This document shows positions 35,445-45,241 of a DNA stretch of 64,000 nucleotides, in pieces. The notes under the pieces were generated by a model. The model saw only the letters and a program-made list of their open reading frames with translations. It was not told the DNA's origin and made no database searches. This DNA is from Planctomycetota bacterium (GTDB taxonomy: Bacteria > Planctomycetota > Planctomycetia > Pirellulales > UBA1268), in contig QWOQ01000018.1 in assembly GCA_003669585.1 (NCBI GenBank), forward strand, positions 1 to 64,000, given 5' to 3'. Within the stretch, counting starts at the first letter, position 1, and every line of letters begins with the position of its first letter. The position numbers and the translations under genes are program-made.

Positions 35445-36353
35445 TCAGGGGTCAATTTCAAGTGAGAGCACTTTGGAAAGCCACTGACGCAGGAGACTTC
35501 GTGCAGGACTGGGTCTGAGAATCCAGGCATCGGAATGATTTCGAAAACCAGTTCCTGTAATGGTAAAGTCGCCACGGATGCCAGTGTGCGCGAGGTAGTC
35601 CCGAGTGCGATCAGCATCATTACCCTCGCCGCAGATAAATTGCGGCCGGCCTGCGAGTTTTTCGAGTCGAGCGTGGGCATGAACGCGATCAGCCGATGAA
35701 TACGGCCACGATTCGACGACGCCGTCGTAATGGCTGTAGCACACAAAACCACGCCAGAGTGGTGAGATTGTGTCATCAGCAAGTCCTAATCGATTGCAAG
35801 CGAGTGCACCCCGAGAAAATCCAGCGAGAACAACGCGAGCGGGATCACCCCCAAAACGAAGACACGTGTCATCGATTGTGGCACGAGCATATTCAAGTGT
35901 TGGATTTGGATCGAAATCAGGTGAATTTCCCCACCAATGAACCTGATTGTTTGAGCCTGTCTCATCGAGATAGGGAAGGCAGATCCAGATGACGCGTTGT
36001 CCACCAGTCATGCCCCAACCGAGCTTGCAATCATCTACCAAACCCGTACATGTGTCACCGAAATCGTTGCGAAATCCACCGTTACCACCCCATTCCACGA
36101 TGATCGGCATGCGAGTTTGTGTCTGCTGAGGAGGGGTCCATTCTGTTGGCAACCAAATCGTGTGATGCACCTGAGTTGTCTTCCACGATCCAGTGCTGTA
36201 ACGCACACGTTTTCCTGCAGAAGGAATCGCATCGACAACATCTGGTACGACGAGATCGATTGGCACACTTGAAATATCAGGGAGCTGGGCTTCAGCGTGG
36301 CCGCTCATCATCACAAGCGCAACGAAGAAACCAAAAAATAATCGTGATGCCAT
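35445..36353 (-). CDS. Secreted alpha/beta-hydrolase-like protein
   Basis: From ATG 36353 there is a clean signal peptide, LFFGFFVALVMMSGHAEA; in-frame ATGs further upstream (to 36416) are possible. The mature protein has an alpha/beta-hydrolase layout: a strand before an oxyanion loop (MPIIVEWGGNGGFRND), then a nucleophile elbow GFSRGA with Ser, and later FICGEGNDADRTRDYL and FRNHSDAWI, where an acid and a His could lie. It resembles planctomycete secreted hydrolases of unknown substrate. No Shine-Dalgarno is visible. Neighbours are a DUF1080 protein and an aminotransferase. Confidence 0.7.
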   Translation of the reverse strand: MASRLFFGFFVALVMMSGHAEAQLPDISSVPIDLVVPDVVDAIPSAGKRVRYSTGSWKTTQVHHTIWLPTEWTPPQQTQTRMPIIVEWGGNGGFRNDFGDTCTGLVDDCKLGWGMTGGQRVIWICLPYLDETGSNNQVHWWGNSPDFDPNPTLEYARATIDDTCLRFGGDPARVVLAGFSRGALACNRLGLADDTISPLWRGFVCYSHYDGVVESWPYSSADRVHAHARLEKLAGRPQFICGEGNDADRTRDYLAHTGIRGDFTITGTGFRNHSDAWILRPSPARSLLRQWLSKVLSLEIDP

Positions 36354-36427
36354 ACTGAACATGAGAAACAATTCGAACATTGAATTCGTGCAGCAGAAAA
36401 AGAATTGCAGAAACAATGGCCCGTGAA

Positions 36428-37735
36428 TCAGACTATTTCTTGCGAATGGGAGTCATCACTATCGGAATCGACTGACAATTTCAACTCTGGTCCAAAAACG
36501 CGTTGAATCTGACGAACAGCCTGTTTGAGTCGATTTTCATTTTCAACCATTGCCAGCCGAACGTATCCTTCTCCTGCAACGCCAAATCCTGCGCCAGGAC
36601 TCACGGCCACGTCAGCCTGCTCTAGCAACTGCGTAGCGAAGTCCATGCTTGTCATACGACTGGCAAACGGTTCTGGAATCTTGGCCCAGACAAACATCGA
36701 CGCTTTTGGAACGTCAACAGGCCATCCAATTCTGGCCAGACCTTCGCAGAGCACATCTCTTCGTTGCTGGTAGATTTTGGCTTGTACCTCGACGTCGGCC
36801 TCTCCGTGTCGTAGTGCCATGATCGCAGCAATCTGAATCGGACGAAACATGCCGTAGTCGTAATAAGTTTTGATTGTTCCGAGCGCCCGCACAATCTCCG
36901 GGCTCCCAGCACAAAAACCAACTCGCCAGCCCGCCATATTAAAGCCCTTGCTCATTGTCGTGAACTCGACGGCATAATTTTTAGCACCTTCGACAGAGAG
37001 TACGCTCGGTGCGAAATAGCCATCAAATGTAACGTCAGCGTAGGCCAAATCGCTCACGAGCATAAACGAATGACGCTTCGCAAGTTTGACGACTTCTTCA
37101 TAAAAATCAGAACCAACAACCGTGGCCGTAGGATTATGAGGGAAATTGACAATGACCATTTTTGGACAAGGAGCAGCAGCTTCACAAGTTCTGGCAATAT
37201 CGGAGAGATATCGCGACGGGTCGGTGGTATCAAAGAGCATCGTCGTGCCGGAAGCGAGCGCAACACCGTACACATGAGCCGGATAAGAAGGCGCCGGCAC
37301 AATCGCCCGATCGCCTGGGCCAATGATTGCTAAGCAGAGATGCCCAAACCCCTCTTTGCTGCCGAGCGTTGAAATAACTTCACTCTCCGGGTCGAGTCGC
37401 ACGCCCCATTTCTTAAGGTAGCGACTGGCCACTTCCCGGCGAAGATTTTTGATTCCAAGCGCCGGTGCGTAACCGTGATTGCGCAGATCGCGAGCAGCCT
37501 CACAGAGTTTTTCAATCACCATTTCTGAAGGCGGATCAGAAGGATTTCCCATCGCCATGTCGATTACATCGGCTCCCGCTCTCCGTTTCTGATCACGAAG
37601 CTGATTAATACGTGCAAAGAGATAGGGAGGCAGATGCGAAATGCGATCGGCCACCTGAATTTTAAATGGCTTCTGAATGACCGCGAGATCTTCGTCGTGA
37701 TCGTCAATCGGTACTGGAATAACAGGATTAGTCAT
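36428..37735 (-). CDS. alaC: PLP-dependent class I/II aminotransferase, AlaC-like
   Basis: Glutamate-pyruvate type aminotransferase of fold type I. It contains [65 protein letters not shown] and the PLP lysine in [22 protein letters not shown] and the GYAPALG segment are usual in AlaC/YfdZ proteins. At 435 residues it is slightly longer than AlaC through an N-terminal acidic extension. The symbol is a best match; LL-diaminopimelate aminotransferase is the close alternative. Transcribed after the parvulin gene, with 232 bases between. Confidence 0.8.
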   Translation of the reverse strand: MTNPVIPVPIDDHDEDLAVIQKPFKIQVADRISHLPPYLFARINQLRDQKRRAGADVIDMAMGNPSDPPSEMVIEKLCEAARDLRNHGYAPALGIKNLRREVASRYLKKWGVRLDPESEVISTLGSKEGFGHLCLAIIGPGDRAIVPAPSYPAHVYGVALASGTTMLFDTTDPSRYLSDIARTCEAAAPCPKMVIVNFPHNPTATVVGSDFYEEVVKLAKRHSFMLVSDLAYADVTFDGYFAPSVLSVEGAKNYAVEFTTMSKGFNMAGWRVGFCAGSPEIVRALGTIKTYYDYGMFRPIQIAAIMALRHGEADVEVQAKIYQQRRDVLCEGLARIGWPVDVPKASMFVWAKIPEPFASRMTSMDFATQLLEQADVAVSPGAGFGVAGEGYVRLAMVENENRLKQAVRQIQRVFGPELKLSVDSDSDDSHSQEIV

Positions 37736-37967
37736 AGAACTACTACGGTACCTTGAGGGATGTTCAATGAGATTCTAGCAGTCACAGCAGCGGTCGTGAA
37801 TTCGTCAGAATTGCATCCCGGGACAGACCCTGCTGCAATCAACGTTCCGATGAGTGTGCTTTGCAGAACGTTCTTTATAAAGAAAGTCTTTCTCTGCCGC
37901 GAACATGCAGAAAAAAAGGAAAATTCGTGCACCACCGTGCATCACAAGGAGGGAATTCCAAAAGCAG

Positions 37968-39983
37968 TTACCGCTTCGATTGTTCCTGAAACGAGGCTGG
38001 AACTGCGCCGTTGCTCCCTGCAGAAGGACTCGACTGAAAATCTGCCTGACGCGATCCTGCACGAGGTTTGGCAAGGTCAGCAGCCTGCTGTTGAGTGATG
38101 CCGGAAGGTTCGTTGCGTGGAGTAGAAAACGCGTCTTCCGTCGAGGATTGGCTGGTACCGGCGAGGAAATTGTCGATGGATGCGCCTTCGCGTAAGTGGT
38201 TGAAACAGCGCCCGAGTTCGATACGCAGTTTCTTTTCGTGAATATCGGCATAGAGTTCGTCACGCACCTCAGTGAAGTCGACTTTGACTTCCTCGGTGTA
38301 TCCCTCGCTTAAGAAAATCATGAAGCGATCTGACATCTGTACAACACCTGAAAGTTCTCCTGCAGCGAGCGAAAATGCCTCGCGTTCAATCACAGGCTGT
38401 CCGCTATATCGAGGAATCGGCGGAATCTCGCCGCGAAGGGATTTGCTTGTTGCATCAACGGAGTATTTTTCAGCCAGATCACCAAAAAAATCAGGAGTCG
38501 GATTTTGTCGTGCTAATTGCCACGCCTCCTGCGCCCTTCGTTGAGTGTCACAGACGATGACGCGACACTTTGCACGCCGGCCAAAGGTGGCGTCAAATGC
38601 CCGATCAAGATCTTCTTTTGTAACTTTCACATCACCGGCGAGAAGCTTGAGCGCAACAGTCGGCCAGACCATATCATCGACATAGTGTCGAAGTGGAATT
38701 TTTGTTTCCTTCGTCACATGAATGAGCCACGCGTCGATGTCAGCGGAGGCGTCTGCCTTTACAAATCCAAGACGGATTGCAGCTTTTTCGATTTCAATAT
38801 CAATCTGTTTTTGGGAAATAACAATTCTTTTCTGAGCGAGAGCCTGCTCGATGAGTACCCGACTGATCAAAATCTCTAAGACGTCGTTTCCATGACGTTC
38901 GAGACAGGCTTCGGAAAGTTCTTGAAGCGTAGTGGGCTGTCCATTGACTCGGGCAGCAAGTTCGGGAAACGCTGCGTGGGCCGCTGGATCGTTGTAAATA
39001 TTTTCAATCTTGGATTCATTTTGCAGCGAACGAAAGAGTTCGGTTGAGGCCGCGCGACTCTTTCGTTCCCGAATTTCCTCGGAAAGTTTTTCACGGACGC
39101 TTTCGAGTTTCACATCGGCTGCGGGGAGACGTCCTTCGCACTTGAGAAAGACGAACTGGTTGGCTACTTGCAAAACCTGTGAGATCGAACCCTCTTCAAG
39201 ATCAAAAGCCGTATTTTCAAGAAGGGGGTCACCGGAGTGTTTGCGGATCGGCTGGATCCATCCATTCGCGCTGGCACTTCCCACATCGATCGAATGTTGC
39301 CTTGCAAGCCCTCCAAAATCAGCAGATTTGTCGAGAGCCTGTTTGTGCAATTGTTCCGCTTGTTCGCGAGTTCCACTCACGATGATTCTCGATTTTACGG
39401 CAGGCCCAAACTGCGTCTCAAATGCCAGCGTGAGTTCTTCGCGACTCGGGTCAATGTGTCCTCGTGCAAGCCGCCTCAGGGCGATCATTGGCCAGACAAT
39501 TTCCTCTGCATACTGCTTCGCATTCACTCCGCGTTCGGCCTGAATTAATTCAATCCATCGGTCGCGAGGCACATTAAATCTTTTTGACATGGTATCGATG
39601 TCATCATCGACGTCTTTTGCGGAAACCAAAATGCCTTCGCGAGCACACGCCTGCTCGATGATTCGTTTGTTGAGAATTGTTTCGAGAATGGCTTCTCCGT
39701 GACGATCAAGACATTCAGCAAGAAGTCGCTCGCGCGGAATGTCGCGACCGTTGACCATTGCGACAACGACAGGACGCGCCGCCGCATTAGACGAAGGGAC
39801 TTTTTGCGATGTTCCTCGCTTTGCCGGTTGTTGTGCGTCAGCGTGGGGGGTATCGGTTGTCGCTCGCCACGCGAGGCTGATCGTCACGATCAGGAAAGCC
39901 GCCACGAGTTCTCGGGAATGTTTTCGAATCCACAACATGGAAGGAAACGTTTGAGGATCGAAGACTTTCGGAAATCGTGCCAT
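37968..39983 (-). CDS. Membrane-anchored SurA/PpiC-type foldase with two tandem modules
   Basis: Periplasmic chaperone/peptidyl-prolyl isomerase, 671 residues. A transmembrane or signal segment, LVAAFLIVTISLAW, lies at about 29-42. Two homologous modules follow, about residues 75-330 and 345-610. Each starts with a helical SurA-like part (VNGRDIPRERLLAECLDRHGEAILETILNKRIIEQA against VNGQPTTLQELSEACLERHGNDVLEILISRVLIEQA). Each ends with a parvulin-like domain (FGGLARQHSIDVGSASANGWI against FGDLAEKYSVDATSKSLRGEI). The conserved parvulin His pair is not evident, so it may act mainly as a chaperone. ATG 39983 has AGGAGG upstream. The C-terminal tail is Ser/Gln-rich. Confidence 0.85.
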   Translation of the reverse strand: MARFPKVFDPQTFPSMLWIRKHSRELVAAFLIVTISLAWRATTDTPHADAQQPAKRGTSQKVPSSNAAARPVVVAMVNGRDIPRERLLAECLDRHGEAILETILNKRIIEQACAREGILVSAKDVDDDIDTMSKRFNVPRDRWIELIQAERGVNAKQYAEEIVWPMIALRRLARGHIDPSREELTLAFETQFGPAVKSRIIVSGTREQAEQLHKQALDKSADFGGLARQHSIDVGSASANGWIQPIRKHSGDPLLENTAFDLEEGSISQVLQVANQFVFLKCEGRLPAADVKLESVREKLSEEIRERKSRAASTELFRSLQNESKIENIYNDPAAHAAFPELAARVNGQPTTLQELSEACLERHGNDVLEILISRVLIEQALAQKRIVISQKQIDIEIEKAAIRLGFVKADASADIDAWLIHVTKETKIPLRHYVDDMVWPTVALKLLAGDVKVTKEDLDRAFDATFGRRAKCRVIVCDTQRRAQEAWQLARQNPTPDFFGDLAEKYSVDATSKSLRGEIPPIPRYSGQPVIEREAFSLAAGELSGVVQMSDRFMIFLSEGYTEEVKVDFTEVRDELYADIHEKKLRIELGRCFNHLREGASIDNFLAGTSQSSTEDAFSTPRNEPSGITQQQAADLAKPRAGSRQADFQSSPSAGSNGAVPASFQEQSKR

Positions 39984-40330
39984 GTGGAGGCCCTCCTTGG
40001 CTTTTTGTTGGCGTGACGTTCACTGCTTGCGAACGGAGTCGTTTACTCGAAATGGATTGACCGAGCATGGCAGCGAACCAATACAAATGGCCCGCCGACA
40101 AAGAGCGACGTGTGAAAGTAGGAAAAACAGGCTGCTCAAATCAAGGGTGAAATGGCATCGTATCGGTCGGTCAGGAATTGTCTTTCAATTGCCGGTTATT
40201 TCCAGAGTGGCTCGACCTTTCATTTCTGCCCTGAGTACCACTTGAGGAAAGTCCTCTTGCCCCAAATGCCTAAGTCCCCACACCATTACGTCATTGGACC
40301 GTTCTATTTCTAAAAGAGAGCTTATGAACA
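39984..40330. other. 347-base divergent intergenic region, no gene seen
   Basis: Lies between the start of the foldase gene (minus) and the hydrolase gene (plus), and must carry both promoters. A 5-bp GAGGA/TCCTC hairpin near 40245 is the only inverted repeat noticed. No RNA gene recognised. Confidence 0.45.
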
Positions 40331-41200
40331 ATGATGAATCACAAAATTCTGCATCGTCAGGGATCTCGGTGGATCGCTCGTGGCGTCTTGTGTGTGGCGG
40401 TATTTTTCATAGGAGTGACCTCGGTTGCCTCGCTCAAAGGACAAACCCCAGTGAATTCATCGCAGGTGTACGAAGATCGGGTAGTCAAGGTATCGGATAC
40501 CGATGGAGAGCAATCGTTTCATTATCGATTGCTTCGTCCGAAGTTGATCGAAGGAGGCAAGAAATATCCGCTGGTGCTTTTTCTGCACGGTGCGGGTGAA
40601 CGTGGAAGTGACAACACTTCTCAACTCAAATACATGCCGACCTGGATGGCCGAAGAAGCAAATCAAAAAACATATCCATGTTTCGTGGTAGCCCCGCAGT
40701 GTCGCAATGAAAAGAAATGGGTTGACGTTGACTGGGGTCGGAAAGATTCTTCCCCGCAATCGCCCATGCCAACGACCGATATGGTCGCCGCGATCAAGGC
40801 ACTTGAGGAAATCATTGGTTCCGAACCAATCGACACCACGCGGATTTATCTGACCGGGCTTTCGATGGGCGGCTACGGATCATGGGATCTTGTCGCTCGG
40901 ATGCCAAATCGGTTTGCCGCAGTGGTCCCTGTCTGTGGAGGAGGTGACGAAAAAACAGCTCCTCTTTTTGCAAACGTGCCGGTCTGGTGTTTTCACGGAG
41001 ATGCCGATAAAGCTGTTCCGGTGGAGCACTCGCGTCGAATGATTGCCGCAATAAAATCAGCCGGTGGAACTCCAAAATACTCGGAACTCCCCGGAGTCGG
41101 TCACGATTCGTGGACCCCTGCTTACCGAGATCCTCAGGTTCTCGATTGGATATTTTCGCAGAGACGAGAAGCGAATCCGAAAAAAGAATCCACAAAGTAA
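40331..41200 (+). CDS. Secreted alpha/beta-hydrolase (esterase/phospholipase-carboxylesterase type)
   Basis: 289 residues. An N-terminal signal segment (VLCVAVFFIGVTSVASL) is followed by an esterase domain: YPLVLFLHGAGERGSDN (oxyanion loop), TRIYLTGLSMGGYGSWDL (nucleophile Ser), VWCFHGDADKAVPVEHSR (acid Asp) and GVGHDSWTPAY (His). This full triad matches the feruloyl or acetyl-esterase-like lipoproteins often found in polysaccharide-degrading bacteria. ATG 40331 is immediately followed by a second ATG. Converges with cysK with only 43 bases between. The substrate is inferred. Confidence 0.85.
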   Translation: MMNHKILHRQGSRWIARGVLCVAVFFIGVTSVASLKGQTPVNSSQVYEDRVVKVSDTDGEQSFHYRLLRPKLIEGGKKYPLVLFLHGAGERGSDNTSQLKYMPTWMAEEANQKTYPCFVVAPQCRNEKKWVDVDWGRKDSSPQSPMPTTDMVAAIKALEEIIGSEPIDTTRIYLTGLSMGGYGSWDLVARMPNRFAAVVPVCGGGDEKTAPLFANVPVWCFHGDADKAVPVEHSRRMIAAIKSAGGTPKYSELPGVGHDSWTPAYRDPQVLDWIFSQRREANPKKESTK

Positions 41201-41243
41201 CGAGCTTGTGATCGAGCGAACACGGAAAAATCACCAAACGATT

Positions 41244-42206
41244 TCACTCAGGAAAAAGTCGCGTGGAGAGATAGCGTTCACCGAGATCGGGCAAAATAAC
41301 AACGATGAGTTTGCCTGCATTTTCTGGGCGACGAGCGACTTGGATCGCACCCCATGCAGCCGCGCCGCAACTGATGCCACACATAAAGCCTTCGCGCTTG
41401 GCCATCTGTCGGGTGGTTTCCGCCGCGTCCTCGTCATCAACCCGAATGACCTCGTCGATCACGTCCAGATTAAGAATGTCAGGAATAAATCCGGCGCCGA
41501 TACCCTGGATCGTATGACGACCAGGCTTAATCGGTTGACCCGCAAGCTTCTGTGTAATCACAGGACTGTTGGCAGGTTCGACTGCGATCATTTGAAGAGA
41601 TGGCTTGCGCGCTTTGAGCACTTCGCCAATACCTGTAATGGTGCCGCCAGTTCCTACGCCACACACAACCATGTCGACCCGACCTTCCGTATCAGACCAG
41701 ATTTCTTCGGCGGTTGTGCGACGATGAATTTCAGGGTTGGCAGGATTTTTGAACTGCTGGGGCATAAAAAAATGGCTACTTGAACTACAGATTTCCTCGG
41801 CATTACGAACGGCACCTGGCATACCTTCAGCTGCGGGAGTGAGCACTAGGTCTGCGCCGAGTGCCTTCAGCATGCGACGGCGTTCGATGCTCATGCTTTC
41901 TGGCATCGTCACTCGCAGTTTGTACCCCCGAGCGGCGCATACGTAAGCCAAGCCAATGCCAGTATTCCCACTCGTTGGTTCGATAATGATTGTGTCGGGT
42001 CCGATACGTCCGTCTCGCTCGGCAGCATCAATCATGGCAACCGCGATGCGATCTTTCACGCTCCAAAGCGGGTTCATGTTTTCAATTTTTGCGACGACTG
42101 TAGCAACGCAGTCTTCCGTGACCCGCCGTAATCTCACCAGTGGAGTGCGGCCGATGCATTGCGTAATGTCTTCACGAATTCCAGCAGGGAGAGTGGAACT
42201 AACCAT
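41244..42206 (-). CDS. cysK: Cysteine synthase A (O-acetylserine sulfhydrylase)
   Basis: Makes cysteine from O-acetylserine and sulfide, using PLP. 320 residues, standard. IGRTPLVRL, the PLP lysine in [15 protein letters not shown], the [10 protein letters not shown] substrate loop, the phosphate-binding GTGGTITG and a C-terminal [15 protein letters not shown] all match CysK. ATG 42206. No partner serine acetyltransferase is in the window. Confidence 0.95.
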   Translation of the reverse strand: MVSSTLPAGIREDITQCIGRTPLVRLRRVTEDCVATVVAKIENMNPLWSVKDRIAVAMIDAAERDGRIGPDTIIIEPTSGNTGIGLAYVCAARGYKLRVTMPESMSIERRRMLKALGADLVLTPAAEGMPGAVRNAEEICSSSSHFFMPQQFKNPANPEIHRRTTAEEIWSDTEGRVDMVVCGVGTGGTITGIGEVLKARKPSLQMIAVEPANSPVITQKLAGQPIKPGRHTIQGIGAGFIPDILNLDVIDEVIRVDDEDAAETTRQMAKREGFMCGISCGAAAWGAIQVARRPENAGKLIVVILPDLGERYLSTRLFPE

Positions 42207-42466
42207 AGGTCGTTTTCCCGTTCAAAAAAGTGATCCGAGTTCAATTCAGACGCTGTACTTCGAACTGTTTGGGGTCAAACGCTCTCGAAAAAAGCGGAAA
42301 ACCACTGGCCGTACAACCCCGACAACCGACAAAACCGATCAACAGTGTATCTCTTCGGACGATTGTATCCTTGAACTTAAAAAGGGGAGTCTGAGCAGGT
42401 CAATTGAGGACTTTTGGGAAGGCGGGTATTTTCCCCAATCAAGATTTGCTGGAGCAGTGAACTGAC

Positions 42467-43120
42467 TTAACGACTCTCATCCGGAAACTCATTATTCAAG
42501 GCTTCGCGAACCGTCTGGCGGGCTGCCTGCCAGTGTCGCTTCACGGTTCGAGTCGAACAATTCAGAAGCCGCGAGATCTGAGTCTGATCGGCATTCAAAT
42601 ACCAGACGAGTCGAAATACTTCACGCTGTTCTTCGGGCAGACGTTCCACGGTCTCGTGAAAAAGTGTCCAGCGTTCAAGGGCTTCGTTGCGGTCTGATAC
42701 AGAGTCAATGATATGTCGAACCCCCTGTGAGTCGACAACGACATTCGTGTCATGATTCGCGGCGTACGACGTTGGCCCGGAATAGCGTCTTGCGAGGTCG
42801 AGCAGTTCGCGGTGCATCTGAAGCGTTGCCAGACCGAGTAATTCGCGAACGTTGGAAGGATGAACCGACGCAAGGGATCGATATAAGCGAAGTGCACCGC
42901 CTTGAAATATGTCGTCGGTGTCGTTCCATCGCCGAACTCGTGGAAACTTTTTCAAAAGCCGATGCGCGATGATCTGAAGTCTTTCAGCACACACAACAAC
43001 AATTTCATCTCGCGCCTTTTCTTCACCGGCGTGCAAACGTTCTAGACAATCTGACAACTGCTGCGAAAATGGATTCAAAGATTCATCGCTGGACTCTAAA
43101 TCAGAATCAAAAGCATTCAT
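42467..43120 (-). CDS. ECF-type RNA polymerase sigma factor
   Basis: 217 residues. Region 2 runs from the N-terminal RLQIIAHRLLKKFPRVRRWNDTDDIFQGGALRLYRSL, with the ECF-typical D-D-I-F, to LQMHRELLDLARR. Region 4 is LPEEQREVFRLVWYLNADQTQISRLLNCSTRTVKRHWQAA. There is no region 1 or 3, as expected for ECF factors. No anti-sigma gene is next to it. It begins 23 bases after the gluconate permease stop on the same strand, so it may be the last gene of that operon. Confidence 0.88.
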   Translation of the reverse strand: MNAFDSDLESSDESLNPFSQQLSDCLERLHAGEEKARDEIVVVCAERLQIIAHRLLKKFPRVRRWNDTDDIFQGGALRLYRSLASVHPSNVRELLGLATLQMHRELLDLARRYSGPTSYAANHDTNVVVDSQGVRHIIDSVSDRNEALERWTLFHETVERLPEEQREVFRLVWYLNADQTQISRLLNCSTRTVKRHWQAARQTVREALNNEFPDESR

Positions 43121-43143
43121 GCAAAGTCAACTCGAGTGTGATT

Positions 43144-44463
43144 CTACAGTGAAAGAAATTGGTCAAGCAGCAGTACGCCGGCGAGTCCTACAAGGCTGAC
43201 AATCGTTTCCATGACAGACCATGTGCGAAGCGTATCGAAAAGACTGACACGAAAGTATTCCTTAAAAAGCCAAAAAGCACCGTCGTTCACATGGGAAAAT
43301 GCGAGGCTCCCAGCCCCGATAGAAAGCACCATCAGATTCGGATTGATATCTGCATTGGCAACGACTGGTACCAGTAAGCCTGCGGCGGTCAATCCAGCGA
43401 CGGTTGCCGATCCGACGCAGGCTCGGATGATTGCCGCAACGAGCCAACCAAGAACGAGTGGATCAATCGGAAGTCTTTGCATGGTCTGAGCGATAGAAAC
43501 GCTGACTCCACTGGCGACAAGTACTTCCTTAAGCACTCCCGACCCGGCGATCACGAGAAGAATAGTTGCAACATCGCTGCCCGCTTCAGTGTAGGTTTTC
43601 ATGAGTGCACTGATGGAGGTGCCACGAGCAAGACCCAAGATCCACGTAGCGGTCGCTAATGCCAGAAGCATCACAATATCGGGTTCGGAGATAAATCGAA
43701 TGACTGCGCCGAGAGAGGTGCTTGCCGGTAACGCAAGTGTTAGAAGTGATGTGACAACCAGCAGCACTGCGGGGAGGAGTGATGAAAAAATACTGACGAA
43801 TACTCCCGGAAGAAGTTCTTCAGGAATCGGTTCGGACGTACATGTGACCATCGGCTCAGAAGCGATTCCGACGAGTGTTCGTGAAAACAATGGACCGGCA
43901 ATGACGATCGCGGGAATCGCGATCATGAATCCATAGAGCAGCGTGAGCCCAATGTTGGCATCCAACTGTGCAACGAGTGCCGTGGGCGCCGGGTGCGGAG
44001 GAAGAAGACCGTGAGCAACGCTCATTGCCGCCAATGCCGGGAGGCCTGCTGCGATCGCCGGAAGTCGATAACGGGCAACAATGGTAAAAATAATTGGCAC
44101 CATCAGAACGAAACCGACCCCATAAAACAGTGGAATTCCAACCAGAAGTCCGGTGGTGGCCATTGCCCAGGGAATGCGAGTGCGACCAAATCGTGCGACC
44201 AGAACGAATGCAATTCGTTCGGCTGCTCCACTGGACACGACAAGTTTTCCAAGCATCGCACCGGTAACGATCACCACGAGAAGCGAGCCGAGGATGTCTC
44301 CAATTCCCTTTCGCACACTTGTGGCAACGATCGCCAGCGGCATGCCGAGCGCTATGGCGGCACCGATTGAAACAAATAAAAATGCAAGAAAGGGGTGGAT
44401 TTTCCCCCAAGCGATTCCGATCACAAGCACAAGAATTGCCAGAGCAACAATAAAAATATTCAT
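43144..44463 (-). CDS. Gluconate/H+ symporter, GntP family
   Basis: Inner-membrane permease for gluconate or related sugar acids. From ATG 44463 it has 439 residues and about 12-14 hydrophobic segments, for example MNIFIVALAILVLVIG, PLFYGVGFVLMVPIIFTIV and LLVIAGSGVLKEVLVASG. The GntP features GDILGSLLVVIVTGAML, HGLLPPHPAPTAL and SHVNDGAFWLFKEYF are present. A longer frame begins at a TTG at 44496. It follows eda by 51 bases and ridA by one gene, which supports a sugar-acid role. Gluconate, ketogluconate or glycerate uptake cannot be separated from sequence. Confidence 0.9.
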   Translation of the reverse strand: MNIFIVALAILVLVIGIAWGKIHPFLAFLFVSIGAAIALGMPLAIVATSVRKGIGDILGSLLVVIVTGAMLGKLVVSSGAAERIAFVLVARFGRTRIPWAMATTGLLVGIPLFYGVGFVLMVPIIFTIVARYRLPAIAAGLPALAAMSVAHGLLPPHPAPTALVAQLDANIGLTLLYGFMIAIPAIVIAGPLFSRTLVGIASEPMVTCTSEPIPEELLPGVFVSIFSSLLPAVLLVVTSLLTLALPASTSLGAVIRFISEPDIVMLLALATATWILGLARGTSISALMKTYTEAGSDVATILLVIAGSGVLKEVLVASGVSVSIAQTMQRLPIDPLVLGWLVAAIIRACVGSATVAGLTAAGLLVPVVANADINPNLMVLSIGAGSLAFSHVNDGAFWLFKEYFRVSLFDTLRTWSVMETIVSLVGLAGVLLLDQFLSL

Positions 44464-44514
44464 AGGCGTCCGACCCGAAAAGAGCTTGCAAACCAAGAAA
44501 CTGCGAGAAGATGA

Positions 44515-45204
44515 TTATTCAATTCCAGTTGCTCGAAGTCGAGCCACCGTTTGAAGAACCTGTCGCGCTCGAGCCTGGATTTGATCGAAGCGTTGTAAGC
44601 GGAGCGATTCAGGATCAATTAAATCTGATCCAAGACCAACGCAGTGAACACCAACAGAAAACCATGCATTAAGGTTTGATTCTTCGCAGGTTACACCGCC
44701 GCTGGGCATGAGTACGACCCGGGGGCACGGTCCGCGAACCGCCTTCACAAACGCCGGTCCTCCCAGCAGATCCGCTGGAAATATTTTGATCAGGTCTGCT
44801 CCGAGAGTTGATGCGTACAGAATTTCGGTCACGGTTGCCGCTCCCGGGCACCAGAGTAAGTTGTGCGATCGACAGAACTCACCGACGCCTTCGTGAATGT
44901 TTGGGGCAACAATAAACGCAGCGCCTGCCTCGCAAAAAGCTTCCGCTGAGGCTACGTCGAGAACAGTTCCGGCTCCGAGAACAAGGTCGGGGAAATCGGT
45001 AGCTGTTTTGAGTACGAGCGATCGAAATACATTCAGAGCATCTGGAGAACGATTGGTAAATTCGATCACACGAATGCCGGCTGACGCAAGCGCCTCAACC
45101 ACACCCATCGCTGTGTCAATATCGCGAGAATGGAAAAGAGGGAGCACTCCCTGCGTGCCCATTGCACAAAGAAGTGAATCGCGACTGAGTGTGGTGGAAG
45201 GCAT
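44515..45204 (-). CDS. eda: 2-keto-3-deoxy-6-phosphogluconate (KDPG) aldolase
   Basis: Splits KDPG to pyruvate and glyceraldehyde-3-phosphate (Entner-Doudoroff and sugar-acid breakdown). About 229 residues from ATG 45204. The class I aldolase core has RVIEFTNRSPDA (catalytic Glu region), LGAGTVLDVASAEAF, FIVAPNI and the Schiff-base lysine in ADLIKIFPADLLGG, then MPSGGV. No clear Shine-Dalgarno precedes the ATG; the gene starts 37 bases after ridA and may rely on coupling. A longer frame to 45363 overlaps ridA and is not credible. It is the key enzyme of this cluster. Confidence 0.92.
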   Translation of the reverse strand: MPSTTLSRDSLLCAMGTQGVLPLFHSRDIDTAMGVVEALASAGIRVIEFTNRSPDALNVFRSLVLKTATDFPDLVLGAGTVLDVASAEAFCEAGAAFIVAPNIHEGVGEFCRSHNLLWCPGAATVTEILYASTLGADLIKIFPADLLGGPAFVKAVRGPCPRVVLMPSGGVTCEESNLNAWFSVGVHCVGLGSDLIDPESLRLQRFDQIQARARQVLQTVARLRATGIE

Positions 45205-45241
45205 GAAATACTTTGTTTCAACGGCGTTAGACAATTCTGAA

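Noticed and set aside
41064-41783. 239-codon plus-strand frame opposite cysK
   Set aside because: It overlaps cysK, which is unmistakable, and its product has no conserved features.
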